A stretch of DNA of 64,000 nucleotides from positions 20,988 to 84,987 of the forward strand of contig QIAU01000139.1 in the NCBI GenBank assembly GCA_003225055.1, written 5' to 3'. This document shows positions 52,817-62,022 of the stretch, piece by piece. Under the pieces are notes generated by a model. It ran no database searches. It had not been told where the DNA came from and saw nothing but the letters and a program-made list of their open reading frames with translations. The DNA comes from Acidobacteriota bacterium (GTDB taxonomy: Bacteria; Acidobacteriota; Terriglobia; Terriglobales; Acidobacteriaceae). Position 1 is the stretch's first letter; each line of letters starts with the position of its first letter. Both the position numbers and the translations under genes were made by a program.

Positions 52817-55198
52817 ATGAGCATCGCTGAAAAATTTGTGTCCATGGAGTATGGGCCCGCCCCGGAAGATCCGAAAGAGGCTCTGACCTGGCTGGATCGC
52901 CACGCCCGGCGATTCGGGCACTTTATTGGCGGCGAGTGGCAACCGCCGGCGGCGGATGTGTTTTTCGACACCACCGACCCTGCCACCGGCGAAAAAATCG
53001 CCAGCGTGTCTCAGGGGGCGTCCGCCGATATCGATGCCGCGGTTCAAGCCGCAAGAAAAGCCCTTCCCCACTGGCAGTCGCTTAAACCACACCAACGAGC
53101 CAAGTACCTCTACGCGATGGCCCGAGCCGTGCAGAGGCATTCTCGCCGGCTGGCGGTTCTCGAAACCATGGACAACGGCAAGCCCATACGGGAGAGCCGC
53201 GATATCGATATCCCGCTGGTAGCCCGCCATTTCTATCATCACGCGGGATGGGCGCAGCTGCTGAAGCAGGAATTTCCGGACTACACCGCGTGCGGCGTCG
53301 TCGGACAGATTATCCCGTGGAACTTCCCCCTGCTCATGCTTGCGTGGAAGATTGCGCCAGCCCTGGCGACGGGGAACACCGTCGTTTTGAAGCCCGCCGA
53401 GTTCACGCCGCTCACCGCGCTTGCCTTCGCTGAAATTTGCCAGGAGATCGGTTTGCCGCCAGGCGTGGTCAACATTGTGACCGGGGATGGCTCAACTGGC
53501 GAGGCGTTGGTGAAGCATCCTGACGTGGACAAGATTGCCTTTACCGGCTCGACCGAAGTCGGGCGAGCGATCCGCAGTGCAACTGCCGACACGCAAAAGC
53601 GGCTGTCGCTCGAACTGGGCGGCAAGTCACCTTTCATCATTTTCGAGGATGCCGATCTCGACAGTGCGGTGGAAGGACTGGTGGACGGCATCTGGTTCAA
53701 CCAGGGACAGGTGTGCTGTGCAGGCTCCCGCCTTCTCATGCAAGAAAGCATTGCCGAGCCTCTCCTCGAAAAAATTCGTGACCGCATGAGTACGCTGCGT
53801 ATCGGTTCACCCCTGGATAAGGCGATCGACATTGGCGCGATTGTGGCCCCGGTGCAACTGGAGCGCATACGCCGGCTGGTGGATCAAGGTGTCGCCGAAG
53901 GCGCAACCTGCTGGCAGCCGCAGCTCGAAATGCCCGCGCGCGGCCTCTATTTTCGACCCACCCTGCTGAGCAATGTGCATCCCACTTCGATCGTCGCGCA
54001 GCAGGAAATTTTCGGCCCGGTGCTGGCAGCAATGACCTTCCGGACGCCGGCCGAAGCGGTTGAGCTCGCCAACAATACGGTCTACGGACTGGCCGCTTGC
54101 GTATGGAGCGAGAGCATCAACGTATCGCTTCACGTGGCCGCCCAGTTGAAGGCAGGCGTGGTGTGGGTGAACTCGACGAATTTGTTCGACGCCTCGTGCG
54201 GCTTTGGCGGATATCGCGAAAGCGGTTATGGACGCGAGGGAGGCCGGGAAGGTTTGCTGGAATACTTAGAGCCCGCCTGGTTCAAGAAGGCTCCGCCTCT
54301 TCGCATGGCCGCGCCCACGCCTGCTCGCTCAGGCGACGGCCAACAGCAGAGTGACTTGGCCATCGATCGGACAGTGAAGCTCTACATCGGCGGCAAGCAA
54401 ACCAGACCCGATTCCGGTTACAGCATCGAAGTGCGCGGAGCCAAGGGAGAGTTGCTGGGCGAAGCTCCGCTGGGTAACCGGAAAGATATTCGCAACGCAG
54501 TCGAAGCCGCCCGCAAAGCTGCAAGCTGGGCGAAGGCCACAGCGCACAACCGTGCCCAGGTCCTCTACTACGTGGCCGAGAATCTCTCGCTGCGCCAAAA
54601 GGAGATCGCTCGGCGACTTGCCGCCGCAGTAGGAGAAAAGCAGGCAGCCCACGAAGTGAGCATCGGAATTGAGCGGATATTTTCCTATGCCGCATGGACC
54701 GACAAGTTCGAAGGAACGGTGCATAATCCGCCGTTCCGCACGATCGCCATCGCGATGAACGAACCAATTGGAACGGTTGGAGTTATTTGCCCAAACGAAG
54801 CGCCGCTTTTGGGATTCCTGTCTCTGGTATTGCCCGTGCTGGCAGCCGGCAATACAGCGGTAGTTGTTCCGTCGGAAACTTTTCCGCTCATCGTCGGCGA
54901 CTTGTACCAGGTTTTTGATACCAGCGACTTGCCCAGTGGCGCGGTAAACATTGTTACCGGCTATACGTCTCAGCTCTTGAAAACACTCGCCGAGCACAAC
55001 GATCTGGACGCAATCTGGTGCTTCGCCGACGCGGACAGCGCAGCTGCGGCCAAGTCGCTCTCCACGGGGAATCTGAAGCGGGTTTTTACCAATGAAGGCC
55101 GCGCCATCGATTGGTTTGACACAAACCAGGGGGAAGGCCGCTGGTTCCTGGAACACGCCACCCAGGTGAAGAATATCTGGGTACCCTATGGTGAATGA
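52817..55198 (+). CDS. Two-domain ALDH16-like aldehyde dehydrogenase
   Basis: A 793-residue protein made of two tandem aldehyde-dehydrogenase folds. The first (about 40-490) is complete: IPWNFPLLMLAWKIAPALAT, FTGSTEVGRAI for NAD, Glu in LELGGKSP and catalytic Cys300 in NQGQVCCAG. The second (about 525-793) keeps KLYIGGKQTRPDSGY, PIGTVGVICPNEAPLLGFLS and SGAVNIVTGY but lacks a GQxC motif and the catalytic region. This layout is that of ALDH16. Start ATG at 52817 rather than TTG at 52805. Directly downstream of deoC, it most likely oxidises acetaldehyde released by the aldolase; the substrate itself is inferred. Confidence 0.9.
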   Translation: MSIAEKFVSMEYGPAPEDPKEALTWLDRHARRFGHFIGGEWQPPAADVFFDTTDPATGEKIASVSQGASADIDAAVQAARKALPHWQSLKPHQRAKYLYAMARAVQRHSRRLAVLETMDNGKPIRESRDIDIPLVARHFYHHAGWAQLLKQEFPDYTACGVVGQIIPWNFPLLMLAWKIAPALATGNTVVLKPAEFTPLTALAFAEICQEIGLPPGVVNIVTGDGSTGEALVKHPDVDKIAFTGSTEVGRAIRSATADTQKRLSLELGGKSPFIIFEDADLDSAVEGLVDGIWFNQGQVCCAGSRLLMQESIAEPLLEKIRDRMSTLRIGSPLDKAIDIGAIVAPVQLERIRRLVDQGVAEGATCWQPQLEMPARGLYFRPTLLSNVHPTSIVAQQEIFGPVLAAMTFRTPAEAVELANNTVYGLAACVWSESINVSLHVAAQLKAGVVWVNSTNLFDASCGFGGYRESGYGREGGREGLLEYLEPAWFKKAPPLRMAAPTPARSGDGQQQSDLAIDRTVKLYIGGKQTRPDSGYSIEVRGAKGELLGEAPLGNRKDIRNAVEAARKAASWAKATAHNRAQVLYYVAENLSLRQKEIARRLAAAVGEKQAAHEVSIGIERIFSYAAWTDKFEGTVHNPPFRTIAIAMNEPIGTVGVICPNEAPLLGFLSLVLPVLAAGNTAVVVPSETFPLIVGDLYQVFDTSDLPSGAVNIVTGYTSQLLKTLAEHNDLDAIWCFADADSAAAAKSLSTGNLKRVFTNEGRAIDWFDTNQGEGRWFLEHATQVKNIWVPYGE

Positions 55199-55243
55199 AG
55201 GTACCTCGCAACCGGTCTCCCCCGAGGACGGTCCCAATCGCCA

Positions 55244-55443
55244 ATGAACAAAACGCGCAGACCACGAGTGAAAATCTGCTGGATCAGCAGGGTGGACGAA
55301 GCTGCCATGGCGGTCGAGTGCGGTGCGACTGCTTTTAGGGCTGGTTTCTCAAATGGCGAGTGCCCCGGCATAATTACGAAAACCGCATAGCCGAAATAGC
55401 CGCAGGCATTCACACCGGGTATCACCCCGTTCTTGCTAACCTT
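55244..55443 (+). pseudogene. Frameshifted remnant of a phosphoribosylanthranilate isomerase-like gene (trpF)
   Basis: From the ATG at 55244, RPRVKICWISRVDEAAMAVE followed by CGATA is the TrpF N-terminus (family VKICGI(T/S)R). A +1 shift then gives LLGLVSQMASAPA, matching the usual ALGLVS.MPSGPG segment, and a further shift gives ENRIAEIAAGIH up to TAA at 55441-55443. The barrel beyond strand 2-3 is gone. Two shifts in 200 bases and loss of about 150 residues make it non-functional. No other trp gene is nearby. Confidence 0.55.
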
Positions 55444-55665
55444 TAAACAAAACGTACCAGCTACTTTCGGTCATGTAGGGATCTGCTGACGATTCCGAGG
55501 CCGATTCCGACCCGGCAGTGTAGTGATACCGGCGCAGTGACGGATGCGCTAAATCCACGGAGCTACGCATCCCGCCCACTTCGAGAGAACAGGCGCGGCC
55601 CAGGAGAGCCGGAGCCAACTGCCGACGGCGCCCTTGACGCTGAATCGGACGAGGAAGAATGACGG

Positions 55666-55797
55666 TATAATCGCGCCATGGCTGACCAGGTGATCCACAT
55701 CTCGGAAGCGGAAGCCGCCCGCCCGCACCGGTTCTCTTGTCCACTCTCGCATGGCGCATCCCGACCCTCACTATCTTGCCCAGCTCGCCTCCATTAG
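55666..55797 (+). pseudogene. Truncated Phd/YefM-type antitoxin with leaderless promoter
   Basis: ATG at 55678 opens MADQVIHISEAEAA, the typical N-terminus of a Phd/YefM antitoxin, after which similarity stops (RPHRFSCPLS). A consensus TATAAT at 55666-55671 lies six bases before the ATG, so any transcript would begin at or next to the start codon (leaderless). No toxin gene follows. Only the first 14 codons support the assignment. Confidence 0.4.
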
Positions 55798-55878
55798 CCC
55801 AACTAACAAGAGCGGGCCGGGCCCTAGGAGGGGGATGTAGCAAAATCACCTCAATGCGTGTAAAACCCCTAATCCCCG

Positions 55879-55907
55879 TTGACACGCGCCGACCCGCCAA
55901 ATAGACT
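55879..55907 (+). promoter_or_regulatory. Candidate sigma-70 promoter for ribokinase
   Basis: A consensus TTGACA at 55879-55884, a 17-bp spacer, and TAGACT (four of six) at 55902-55907. Transcription would start near 55914, giving a leader of about 90 bases with a strong hairpin. Confidence 0.55.
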
Positions 55908-55965
55908 CGGCGTTCTTTGAGGTAGGTCGAGAACCATCGGGTGTGGGCCCTGGTCTCCGGCCCGG

Positions 55966-55990
55966 GCAGGCGGGTCGAAGACCCGCCTGC
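55966..55990 (+). promoter_or_regulatory. Perfect 11-bp hairpin in the ribokinase leader
   Basis: GCAGGCGGGTC at 55966-55976 pairs with GACCCGCCTGC at 55980-55990 around GAA. It ends 15 bases before the ribokinase ATG, immediately upstream of the AAAGAG ribosome-binding region. It could modulate translation or stabilise mRNA; it could also be one copy of a genomic repeat. No T-run follows that would make it a terminator. Confidence 0.5.
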
Positions 55991-56004
55991 AAAGAGCTTC
56001 TTTT

Positions 56005-56961
56005 ATGGCTAAACGTCCCCGAATCGCGGTAGTCGGCAGCGCCAACATCGATCTCACTACTTTTACTGATCAGTTCCCCAAACCGGGAGAGACGATATTT
56101 GGCCAGAAATTTGACCTGGGCTTCGGAGGCAAGGGTGCGAATCAGGCGGTGGCTGCCCGTCTGTGCGGAGCGGACGTCTTTATGGTGGCTCGGGTGGGCA
56201 GCGACCTGTTCGGTCCAGCCATGATTGAAAATTTTAAGAAGCTGGGCATCGACGCAAGCCAGGTCAAGCAAGTCCCCGGATTGTCCAGTGGCGTAGCACC
56301 GATCTTCGTCGACCCGCATGGACAAAACCGAATTCTCGTCGTAAAAGGCGCAAACGACGCCGTGAAGCCTGCCGATGTGGACGCTGCGGCCAACATGCTG
56401 AAGACGACCGACTGCATCGTCCTCCAGTTTGAAATCCCTCTTGAGACCGTCTACTACACGGTTGCGTTCGCGCGAAAACACGGCATTCGCTGCATCCTGA
56501 ATCCTGCTCCGGGACAGCCAGTCGAAATGCGGGCACTCGCTGAACTTGATTACCTTGTGCCCAATGAAAGCGAGGCGGAATCGATTACCGGAATTCGGGT
56601 GCGGAGCGTCGAAGATGCCAAAAAAAGTGCGGAGAAGCTTCTGGCGGGCGGCATTCGACGTGTCATCATCACGCTGGGCGCGAATGGTTCTCTTCTTGCA
56701 GGTCGCGACCTGAAAGAGCATCTGCCCGCATTTCCGGTGAAGGCGGTTGACAGTACCGGCGCCGGGGATGCGTTTATTGGGAGCTTCGCCGTTTTCCTTG
56801 CGGAAGGATTGCCGGAGCGAGAGGCGGTGCGCCGCGCGAATCTGTACGCGGGTCTCTCGACAACGGGCGTCGGTACACAAAAGTCTTTTTACGACCGGGA
56901 GCGTTTCGATGCCGAATGGGCGGCCCAATCGAAGACTAACTCAGTTTCGGTGTCTACCTAA
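56005..56961 (+). CDS. rbsK: Ribokinase (PfkB family)
   Basis: A 318-residue sugar kinase, ATP + ribose to ribose-5-phosphate. N-terminal PfkB signature GGKGANQAVAAR (residues 41-52), C-terminal VDSTGAGDAFIGSF with catalytic base Asp255, and the substrate strand VVGSANIDLTTF. VTLGANGSLL-type ATP-site segment (VIITLGANGSLLAG) is present. Length and motifs are those of ribokinase rather than fructokinase or adenosine kinase, although these are hard to separate by eye. Context with three nucleoside hydrolases supports ribose as substrate. Confidence 0.88.
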   Translation: MAKRPRIAVVGSANIDLTTFTDQFPKPGETIFGQKFDLGFGGKGANQAVAARLCGADVFMVARVGSDLFGPAMIENFKKLGIDASQVKQVPGLSSGVAPIFVDPHGQNRILVVKGANDAVKPADVDAAANMLKTTDCIVLQFEIPLETVYYTVAFARKHGIRCILNPAPGQPVEMRALAELDYLVPNESEAESITGIRVRSVEDAKKSAEKLLAGGIRRVIITLGANGSLLAGRDLKEHLPAFPVKAVDSTGAGDAFIGSFAVFLAEGLPEREAVRRANLYAGLSTTGVGTQKSFYDRERFDAEWAAQSKTNSVSVST

Positions 56962-57137
56962 CTGAGGAACGCAATTCCCGCCTTCCTGAGCTCTCACAAA
57001 AATCTTGACTTTGGGACGAAACTCCAGTTAGATGGCCGCGCTACGGCTCACGGGCCTCCCAAAGATTTAGATTCTAGTGGGGTAACGGAGAGTCCCTTCA
57101 TCGCTCGCGCTTGGGACCGCAAAAAAAAGGGGCAGGT

Positions 57138-60100
57138 ATGCTGAACAAGAGGACACTTTTCGTGGTGTTTTTCTGCTCGCTTGTCTTTTCCGTCCACCCA
57201 CTCCTCTACGGTCAGGCAAATGGCAGCTTTTCCGGGACAGTTGCGGATAAAACAGGGTCGGTGATTGCAGGGGCGATGGTGAGAATCGCATCACAAGGCA
57301 CGGGTGTGGTGCGCGAAGCGAAAACCGACGAATCGGGACATTATCTCGTGCCTTTGTTGCCGGTTGCGATCTATACCATTCGAGTGGAGTCCCTGGGTTT
57401 TCAGCCGATCGAACAGAAAGACGTTCGGCTGCAGGTCGATGAGCATCGCGAATTGGATTTCACGCTGGCACCTGCTTCTGTCAGCGAGCAGGTGGAAGTA
57501 AACGCTACCCAAGTCGTTGTCGAGACCGCAAATCCGAGCCTAGGACAGGTCATTACCTCGCAGCAGGTCGCCGAACTGCCATTGAATGGGCGTGATTTCG
57601 TTCAATTGGCGACGCTCACTCCAGGTACGACGCAAGAAACAAATCCGAACAGTTTTTTTAACGGTGGCCCCAGTAGTGAGGTTTCAGCCCGGGGTACCTA
57701 TTCGCTTTCGGTCGGGGGGTCACGAGCGCAAAGCACGGATTGGCTCTTCGATGGAAACGATAACAATGAATTGACCGCGGGTGGGATCGCTATTCTGCCT
57801 TCCATTGACGCGATTCAAGAATTCAAGGTTCTGACCTACAACTACTCAGCGGAATACGGTACTCGGGCAGGTCCCACGGTGCTCGTAACCACAAAGGGTG
57901 GAACGAACCAATTGCACGGATCTCTGTTCGAATTTTTCCGGAATACAAAGCTCGATTCAAAGAGCTACTTTGCCGCGACCAGGGAACAATTCAACTTGAA
58001 CCAGTTCGGGGGAGCGTTGGGGGGGGCGATCCGAAAGGACAAGACCTTCTTCTTTGCTGATTACCAGGCAAAGATGCAGCGGCACGGCCAGCCTTTTACT
58101 GGCCTAGTTCCCACTCAGGCGATGATGAATGGCGATTTTTCGCTGGACCCGTTGGGGCAGCCTCGCGGGTCTGCGGCATTCCCTCACCTTGTGAATCCAG
58201 TCGGCGGTTTCGTGCCTTTTCGGTGCGACGGGGCGGGGAATCCGATTCCAGCAAACTCGAACGGCACCCAGAGCGGCGGCACTCAGAATTGCGACAAGAT
58301 TCCGGTGAACATGTTCGACCCGGTCGGCCATGCGATGATTCAACTCTATCCTCAGAGCACAGGGGCTAATCTGGCGACGGGCACCAACTATGCCAATGTG
58401 CCCGTTAGAAGGCTGAATGAGGGAGAATTTGATATCCGGTTGGACCATAATTTTTCCAGCAAAGACTCTGCATTTGCGCGATTTAGTTACGATCAGGCAA
58501 CATCGTTCGTTCCGGGGGGCTCGCCTGGATTTGCGGAGGCGGGCGCCTTCGGCAGCACCCAGGGCATCACGAATCATGGACGCAACGTAGCCGTATCGGA
58601 AACGCACATATTTTCCGATCGCAATATCAACCAGATCAACGGGGGATTCAACCGGATTTTCAACCACATCACGTCGTTTGGCGACAATACTTGCGAGTCC
58701 GCGCTCCTGGGAATTCAGGGCGCGAATCTGAACAGCAAATGCCCAGGTGCTCCTGCCGGTTTGTCACAGTCTTCTAAAGACTGCATGAGTTGCGGACTTA
58801 GTTCGACCTTGATGAACAATTATTGGGCATTAGGAGACCGGGGGTTCGCTCCGTTCCAAGGCGGCACGAATGTGTTCTCGATTTCGGACTCGTTCGACAT
58901 GATTCGCGGCAAGCACAATATCCGTCTGGGTGGTCAGGTTCGCGCCCAGCAAATGAATGTGGAAACGAATGCTTTCCAGGACGGTTTCTTCATCAACTTT
59001 GGGTTGACCGGTGATGCGGCCGCGGACCTTCTGCTCGGGCAGCTGGGCGGCGGAATCCATGACCAGACCTTTTTCGGAGCAACGACGGGCAGGAGGTGGA
59101 AGCTCTTCCGACCTTATGTGCAGGATGACTGGCGTGTCACGGACAACTTGACTTTGAACCTCGGTGTGGCTTGGGCCCTGGTAACTCCAATTACTGAAGA
59201 GGCAAACCGCCAGGCAAATTTCGATTTTGCGTCAGGGAAGTTTTTCGTTGCCGGGAATGCTTCACTGGCAGGCTGTACGATTTGTGTGCGCTCCGATGGT
59301 CACGTCGGCATACAGTTCGACAAAACTGCTTTTGAGCCACGCATCGGGTTAGCGTGGAAACCATTTGGTAAAGCGAATACTGCCGTGCGCGCCGGGTATG
59401 CAATTTTCCATGATTCATCTTGGAACCAAGGGGCACAGGGGTTGTGGGAGAACCCTCCGTATTTCGCGGAGTCAGACAACTTCCCGGGTCCGTGCCTGCC
59501 ATTTAAGAACACGACCAACAACTGCGGTGTTCAGAGAATGTTCCTCCTGTCCAACCTGCAACCGATCACCGCACCGCTGAGTCCGCAACTGTTTCCCGGA
59601 GGCCTGCAATCACAGAATCTCGATTTCCGACAGGGCAAAGTACAGCAGTTCAACTTGAACATTGAACATGAGTTGCCCGCAAATGCGGTTCTCACAGTGG
59701 GATATGCGGGGTCACGCAGTTCGCATATTCTGGTGGACGGCTTGAATCTGAACGTTGGATCTCCGACGGCTTGTGCAGGCGGACCCAATGCCGTGCCGGG
59801 TTACACCTTGGGCTGCCGCCCGGGCGGGGCCTTCTTTTTGCCGCAGTGGGGAGCACCAACGTTCCTATTTCCACTGACGATTAACAACAACAACGACGCA
59901 GGGAAAGCGCACTACGATTCATTCCAGGTCAAGGCCGAAACCAAGAGCGAGAGATACGGTCTTTATGCTCTGTTAGGCTATACCTATTCGCGCACTTTCG
60001 ATTCAGGATTTGCCGATGGCCTGGGTACGTTTCCGGGCGCAACCTACTTCCCCTTGCCAGGATATCAACACCTGGATTGGGCACTCTCGACACTTAACCT

Positions 60101-60782
60101 GAACCATCAGTTCACGGCTAGCGTGCTCTACAACCTGCCGTTCGGCGAGGGCAGGCAATTTGGCAACAATTGGAGCGCTCCGGTCAACGCGATCGCCGGA
60201 AACTGGGAAGTAGACGTCATCGAAAGGGCGACGACAGGCTTTCCTTTGTTTGCCGTGGATAGCGCCAACGGAAGTGGCGGACCAGGTACTTCGGGCGTAG
60301 CGTTTTCCTGGAACGGAAACGGGTTGAATCGGCCGAATCAGATCAGCGCTCCGAACCGACCTGGACCGGTGGCCGCCAATTCTAATATTCAGTGCCGGTT
60401 TGGGGCAGGACAGGCGATTCCCGGCACGAATCTGCTCGGAATTGCTCCCACAAGCGTACATACTCTGCAAAACTGGTTCAACCCTTGTGCCTTCGATCAC
60501 GCTGCAATCGGCGAGTTGGGAAATTCCAATCGCGCGCCGTTATACGGTCCGCGGTTTGTGAACACGGATCTCTCGTTAATCAAGCATTTTCCCCTGCCCT
60601 ATGAGAGCATGCGGCTGGACTTCCGAGCGGAATTCTTTAATATCTTCAATCACCCGCAGTTCTATTTGCAGGGCGGCAGCAGCGGGATGCAGGATGTTAA
60701 CGCGCTGTCAAGTTTTGGGGTGGTGAACGGGACGGTAAAAGATCCGCGCGTGATTCAGTTCGCACTGAAGCTGATATTCTAG
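57138..60782 (+). CDS. Oar-like TonB-dependent receptor in the nucleoside region
   Basis: A 1214-residue outer-membrane receptor. The frame opens at 57111, but the ATG at 57138 (GGCAGGT upstream) begins the signal peptide KRTLFVVFFCSLVFSVHPLL. Carboxypeptidase-regulatory-like domain (GSFSGTVADKTGSVIAGAMV) to about residue 115; plug with QQVAELPLNGRDFVQLATLT, SVGGSRAQSTDWLFDGNDNN and VTTKGGTNQLHGSLFEFFRN; long barrel ending FALKLIF. Several loop cysteine pairs (NTCESALLG with SKCPG, KDCMSCG) suggest disulphides. It is placed between ribokinase and nucleoside-hydrolase genes on the same strand, so nucleosides or nucleic-acid breakdown products are a possible ligand (inference). Confidence 0.9.
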   Translation: MLNKRTLFVVFFCSLVFSVHPLLYGQANGSFSGTVADKTGSVIAGAMVRIASQGTGVVREAKTDESGHYLVPLLPVAIYTIRVESLGFQPIEQKDVRLQVDEHRELDFTLAPASVSEQVEVNATQVVVETANPSLGQVITSQQVAELPLNGRDFVQLATLTPGTTQETNPNSFFNGGPSSEVSARGTYSLSVGGSRAQSTDWLFDGNDNNELTAGGIAILPSIDAIQEFKVLTYNYSAEYGTRAGPTVLVTTKGGTNQLHGSLFEFFRNTKLDSKSYFAATREQFNLNQFGGALGGAIRKDKTFFFADYQAKMQRHGQPFTGLVPTQAMMNGDFSLDPLGQPRGSAAFPHLVNPVGGFVPFRCDGAGNPIPANSNGTQSGGTQNCDKIPVNMFDPVGHAMIQLYPQSTGANLATGTNYANVPVRRLNEGEFDIRLDHNFSSKDSAFARFSYDQATSFVPGGSPGFAEAGAFGSTQGITNHGRNVAVSETHIFSDRNINQINGGFNRIFNHITSFGDNTCESALLGIQGANLNSKCPGAPAGLSQSSKDCMSCGLSSTLMNNYWALGDRGFAPFQGGTNVFSISDSFDMIRGKHNIRLGGQVRAQQMNVETNAFQDGFFINFGLTGDAAADLLLGQLGGGIHDQTFFGATTGRRWKLFRPYVQDDWRVTDNLTLNLGVAWALVTPITEEANRQANFDFASGKFFVAGNASLAGCTICVRSDGHVGIQFDKTAFEPRIGLAWKPFGKANTAVRAGYAIFHDSSWNQGAQGLWENPPYFAESDNFPGPCLPFKNTTNNCGVQRMFLLSNLQPITAPLSPQLFPGGLQSQNLDFRQGKVQQFNLNIEHELPANAVLTVGYAGSRSSHILVDGLNLNVGSPTACAGGPNAVPGYTLGCRPGGAFFLPQWGAPTFLFPLTINNNNDAGKAHYDSFQVKAETKSERYGLYALLGYTYSRTFDSGFADGLGTFPGATYFPLPGYQHLDWALSTLNLNHQFTASVLYNLPFGEGRQFGNNWSAPVNAIAGNWEVDVIERATTGFPLFAVDSANGSGGPGTSGVAFSWNGNGLNRPNQISAPNRPGPVAANSNIQCRFGAGQAIPGTNLLGIAPTSVHTLQNWFNPCAFDHAAIGELGNSNRAPLYGPRFVNTDLSLIKHFPLPYESMRLDFRAEFFNIFNHPQFYLQGGSSGMQDVNALSSFGVVNGTVKDPRVIQFALKLIF

Positions 60783-60822
60783 CTAGACAGCCTGAGGTTT
60801 TTAGATTTTGGGCAGACTGAGC

Positions 60823-60843
60823 AGTCTGGGAACGGCCCAGACT
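60823..60843 (+). terminator. Possible terminator after the TonB receptor
   Basis: AGTCTGGG at 60823-60830 pairs with CCCAGACT at 60836-60843. An alternative hairpin, CAGACT at 60813-60818 with AGTCTG at 60823-60828, would compete with it. Only a weak T-tract follows, so termination is uncertain. Confidence 0.3.
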
Positions 60844-60934
60844 TTGCGCGGCCTGCCCTTAAATCTTCTGCATACAGATGCGGTCGGGAGACACTGCTGA
60901 GCCGCGTCTCTACAGAAAGCTTTTTCGGAGCGCC

Positions 60935-62022
60935 ATGACGAAGAGGATAATCTCCATTCGCTCTGTGTTCTCTTGTTGTGACCTTTGAAAGTCAAGCCCT
61001 GGCGCAGAAAATCAAAGTAATCGTCGATCAGGATGCTCGCGGGCCTGGGACCAGTGATCAGCAGGCCATCCTCGTGTTCTTGCAGTCAGAGAAGTTTGAG
61101 GTTCTCGGCATTACCATCGTCAGTGGTGATCAGTGGGTGAAAGAGGAGACTCAGCACGTATTACGTTTGCTCGAAATTGCGGAGCGTACTGACGTGCCGG
61201 TTGTTCAGGGAGGCGAATTTCGTCTGTTCAACTCCAAAGGAGACAGAGCATTGGGAACGGCTGTACGGCAAACTGGAGTACCAGGGATGCTGGACGGAAC
61301 GGTTTGCGGCACAACGGTCTACGATCTACGAGCAGCCCTATCACCCTCCCGAGATTGTGCCTCCCATGCCCGAAGATGAGCCTCGCATCAAGCCGCTTCC
61401 CGGTACGGCCGCGGAGTTCATTGTGCAGATGGTGCACAAGTACCCGGGCCAGGTGGTACTTTGGGCGGGCGGTCCGCTGACCAACTATGCCTTGCCCTCA
61501 AGCTGGATCCCTCTGTAGCAACGTTGGCGAAAGAGTTCATCATGATGGGCGGTGGCTTGTAGGCCGATAAGGGAGCGATGGATCCCGGCGCGATCGATGC
61601 TTGCCAAGAATTCAACTGGTGGTTTGATCCGGAGGCCACTCGCACCGTATTGCGGGCTCCCTGGAAGAAGATGACCATCACTCCGATTCTGTAAAGACGC
61701 AGTTTACTTCCGAGATGAAGGCCAAAATCGCCAAGGCTGGCACGCCCGTGACACAATATCTGGACGAGTATTCCCTGCCCGGCTACGTGTGGGACGAAAT
61801 CGCGGGCGCCGCCCTCATCGATCCTTCCATCATCACCGGCCCGAAGCAGCTCTATATGGACATCGATGTAGATCACGGCGAAAGTTACGGGAAGACCATT
61901 TTTTGGGATTCGAGAGCAGGGGTGCCCTCATACTTCCGATTGGCCAATGTTCAGTTCGATATTGATGCCGAGAAGTTCTACAAATCTTCGTCGACCTCAT
62001 GACGCGGCGTCCACATCAATGA
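60935..62022 (+). pseudogene. Dead nucleoside hydrolase-like gene
   Basis: Homologous to the gene at 63523, but broken repeatedly. The ATG at 60935 (GGAG just upstream) begins a signal peptide that loses frame near 60980; then ALAQKIKVIVDQDARGPGTS and EVLGITIVSGDQWVKEET follow. Frame changes near 61235 (into KETEHWERLYGKLEYQG) and near 61495 (into LKLDPSVATLAKEFIMMGGG). An in-frame TAG stands at 61558-61560, another shift near 61685 leads to SVKTQFTSEMKAKIAKAG, and a last shift near 61980 reaches IFVDLMTRRPHQ and TGA at 62020-62022. Every expected part of the protein is present, so decay is by point lesions without large deletions and is probably recent. Confidence 0.85.

Larger units (their letters stand above)
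55444..56004. other. Intergenic region ahead of ribokinase
   Basis: Holds the antitoxin remnant at 55678, a candidate ribokinase promoter and a strong leader hairpin, all listed separately. Long minus-strand frames here show no family resemblance. Confidence 0.4.

Noticed and set aside
55634..55671. TTGACG paired with TATAAT as a standard promoter
   Set aside because: The spacing is 26 bp, far from the usual 17; only the -10 element is kept as a signal.
55436..55900. Minus-strand frame of 154 codons between the ALDH and ribokinase genes
   Set aside because: No recognisable domain; the plus strand carries better-supported remnants of an antitoxin and a trpF-like gene.
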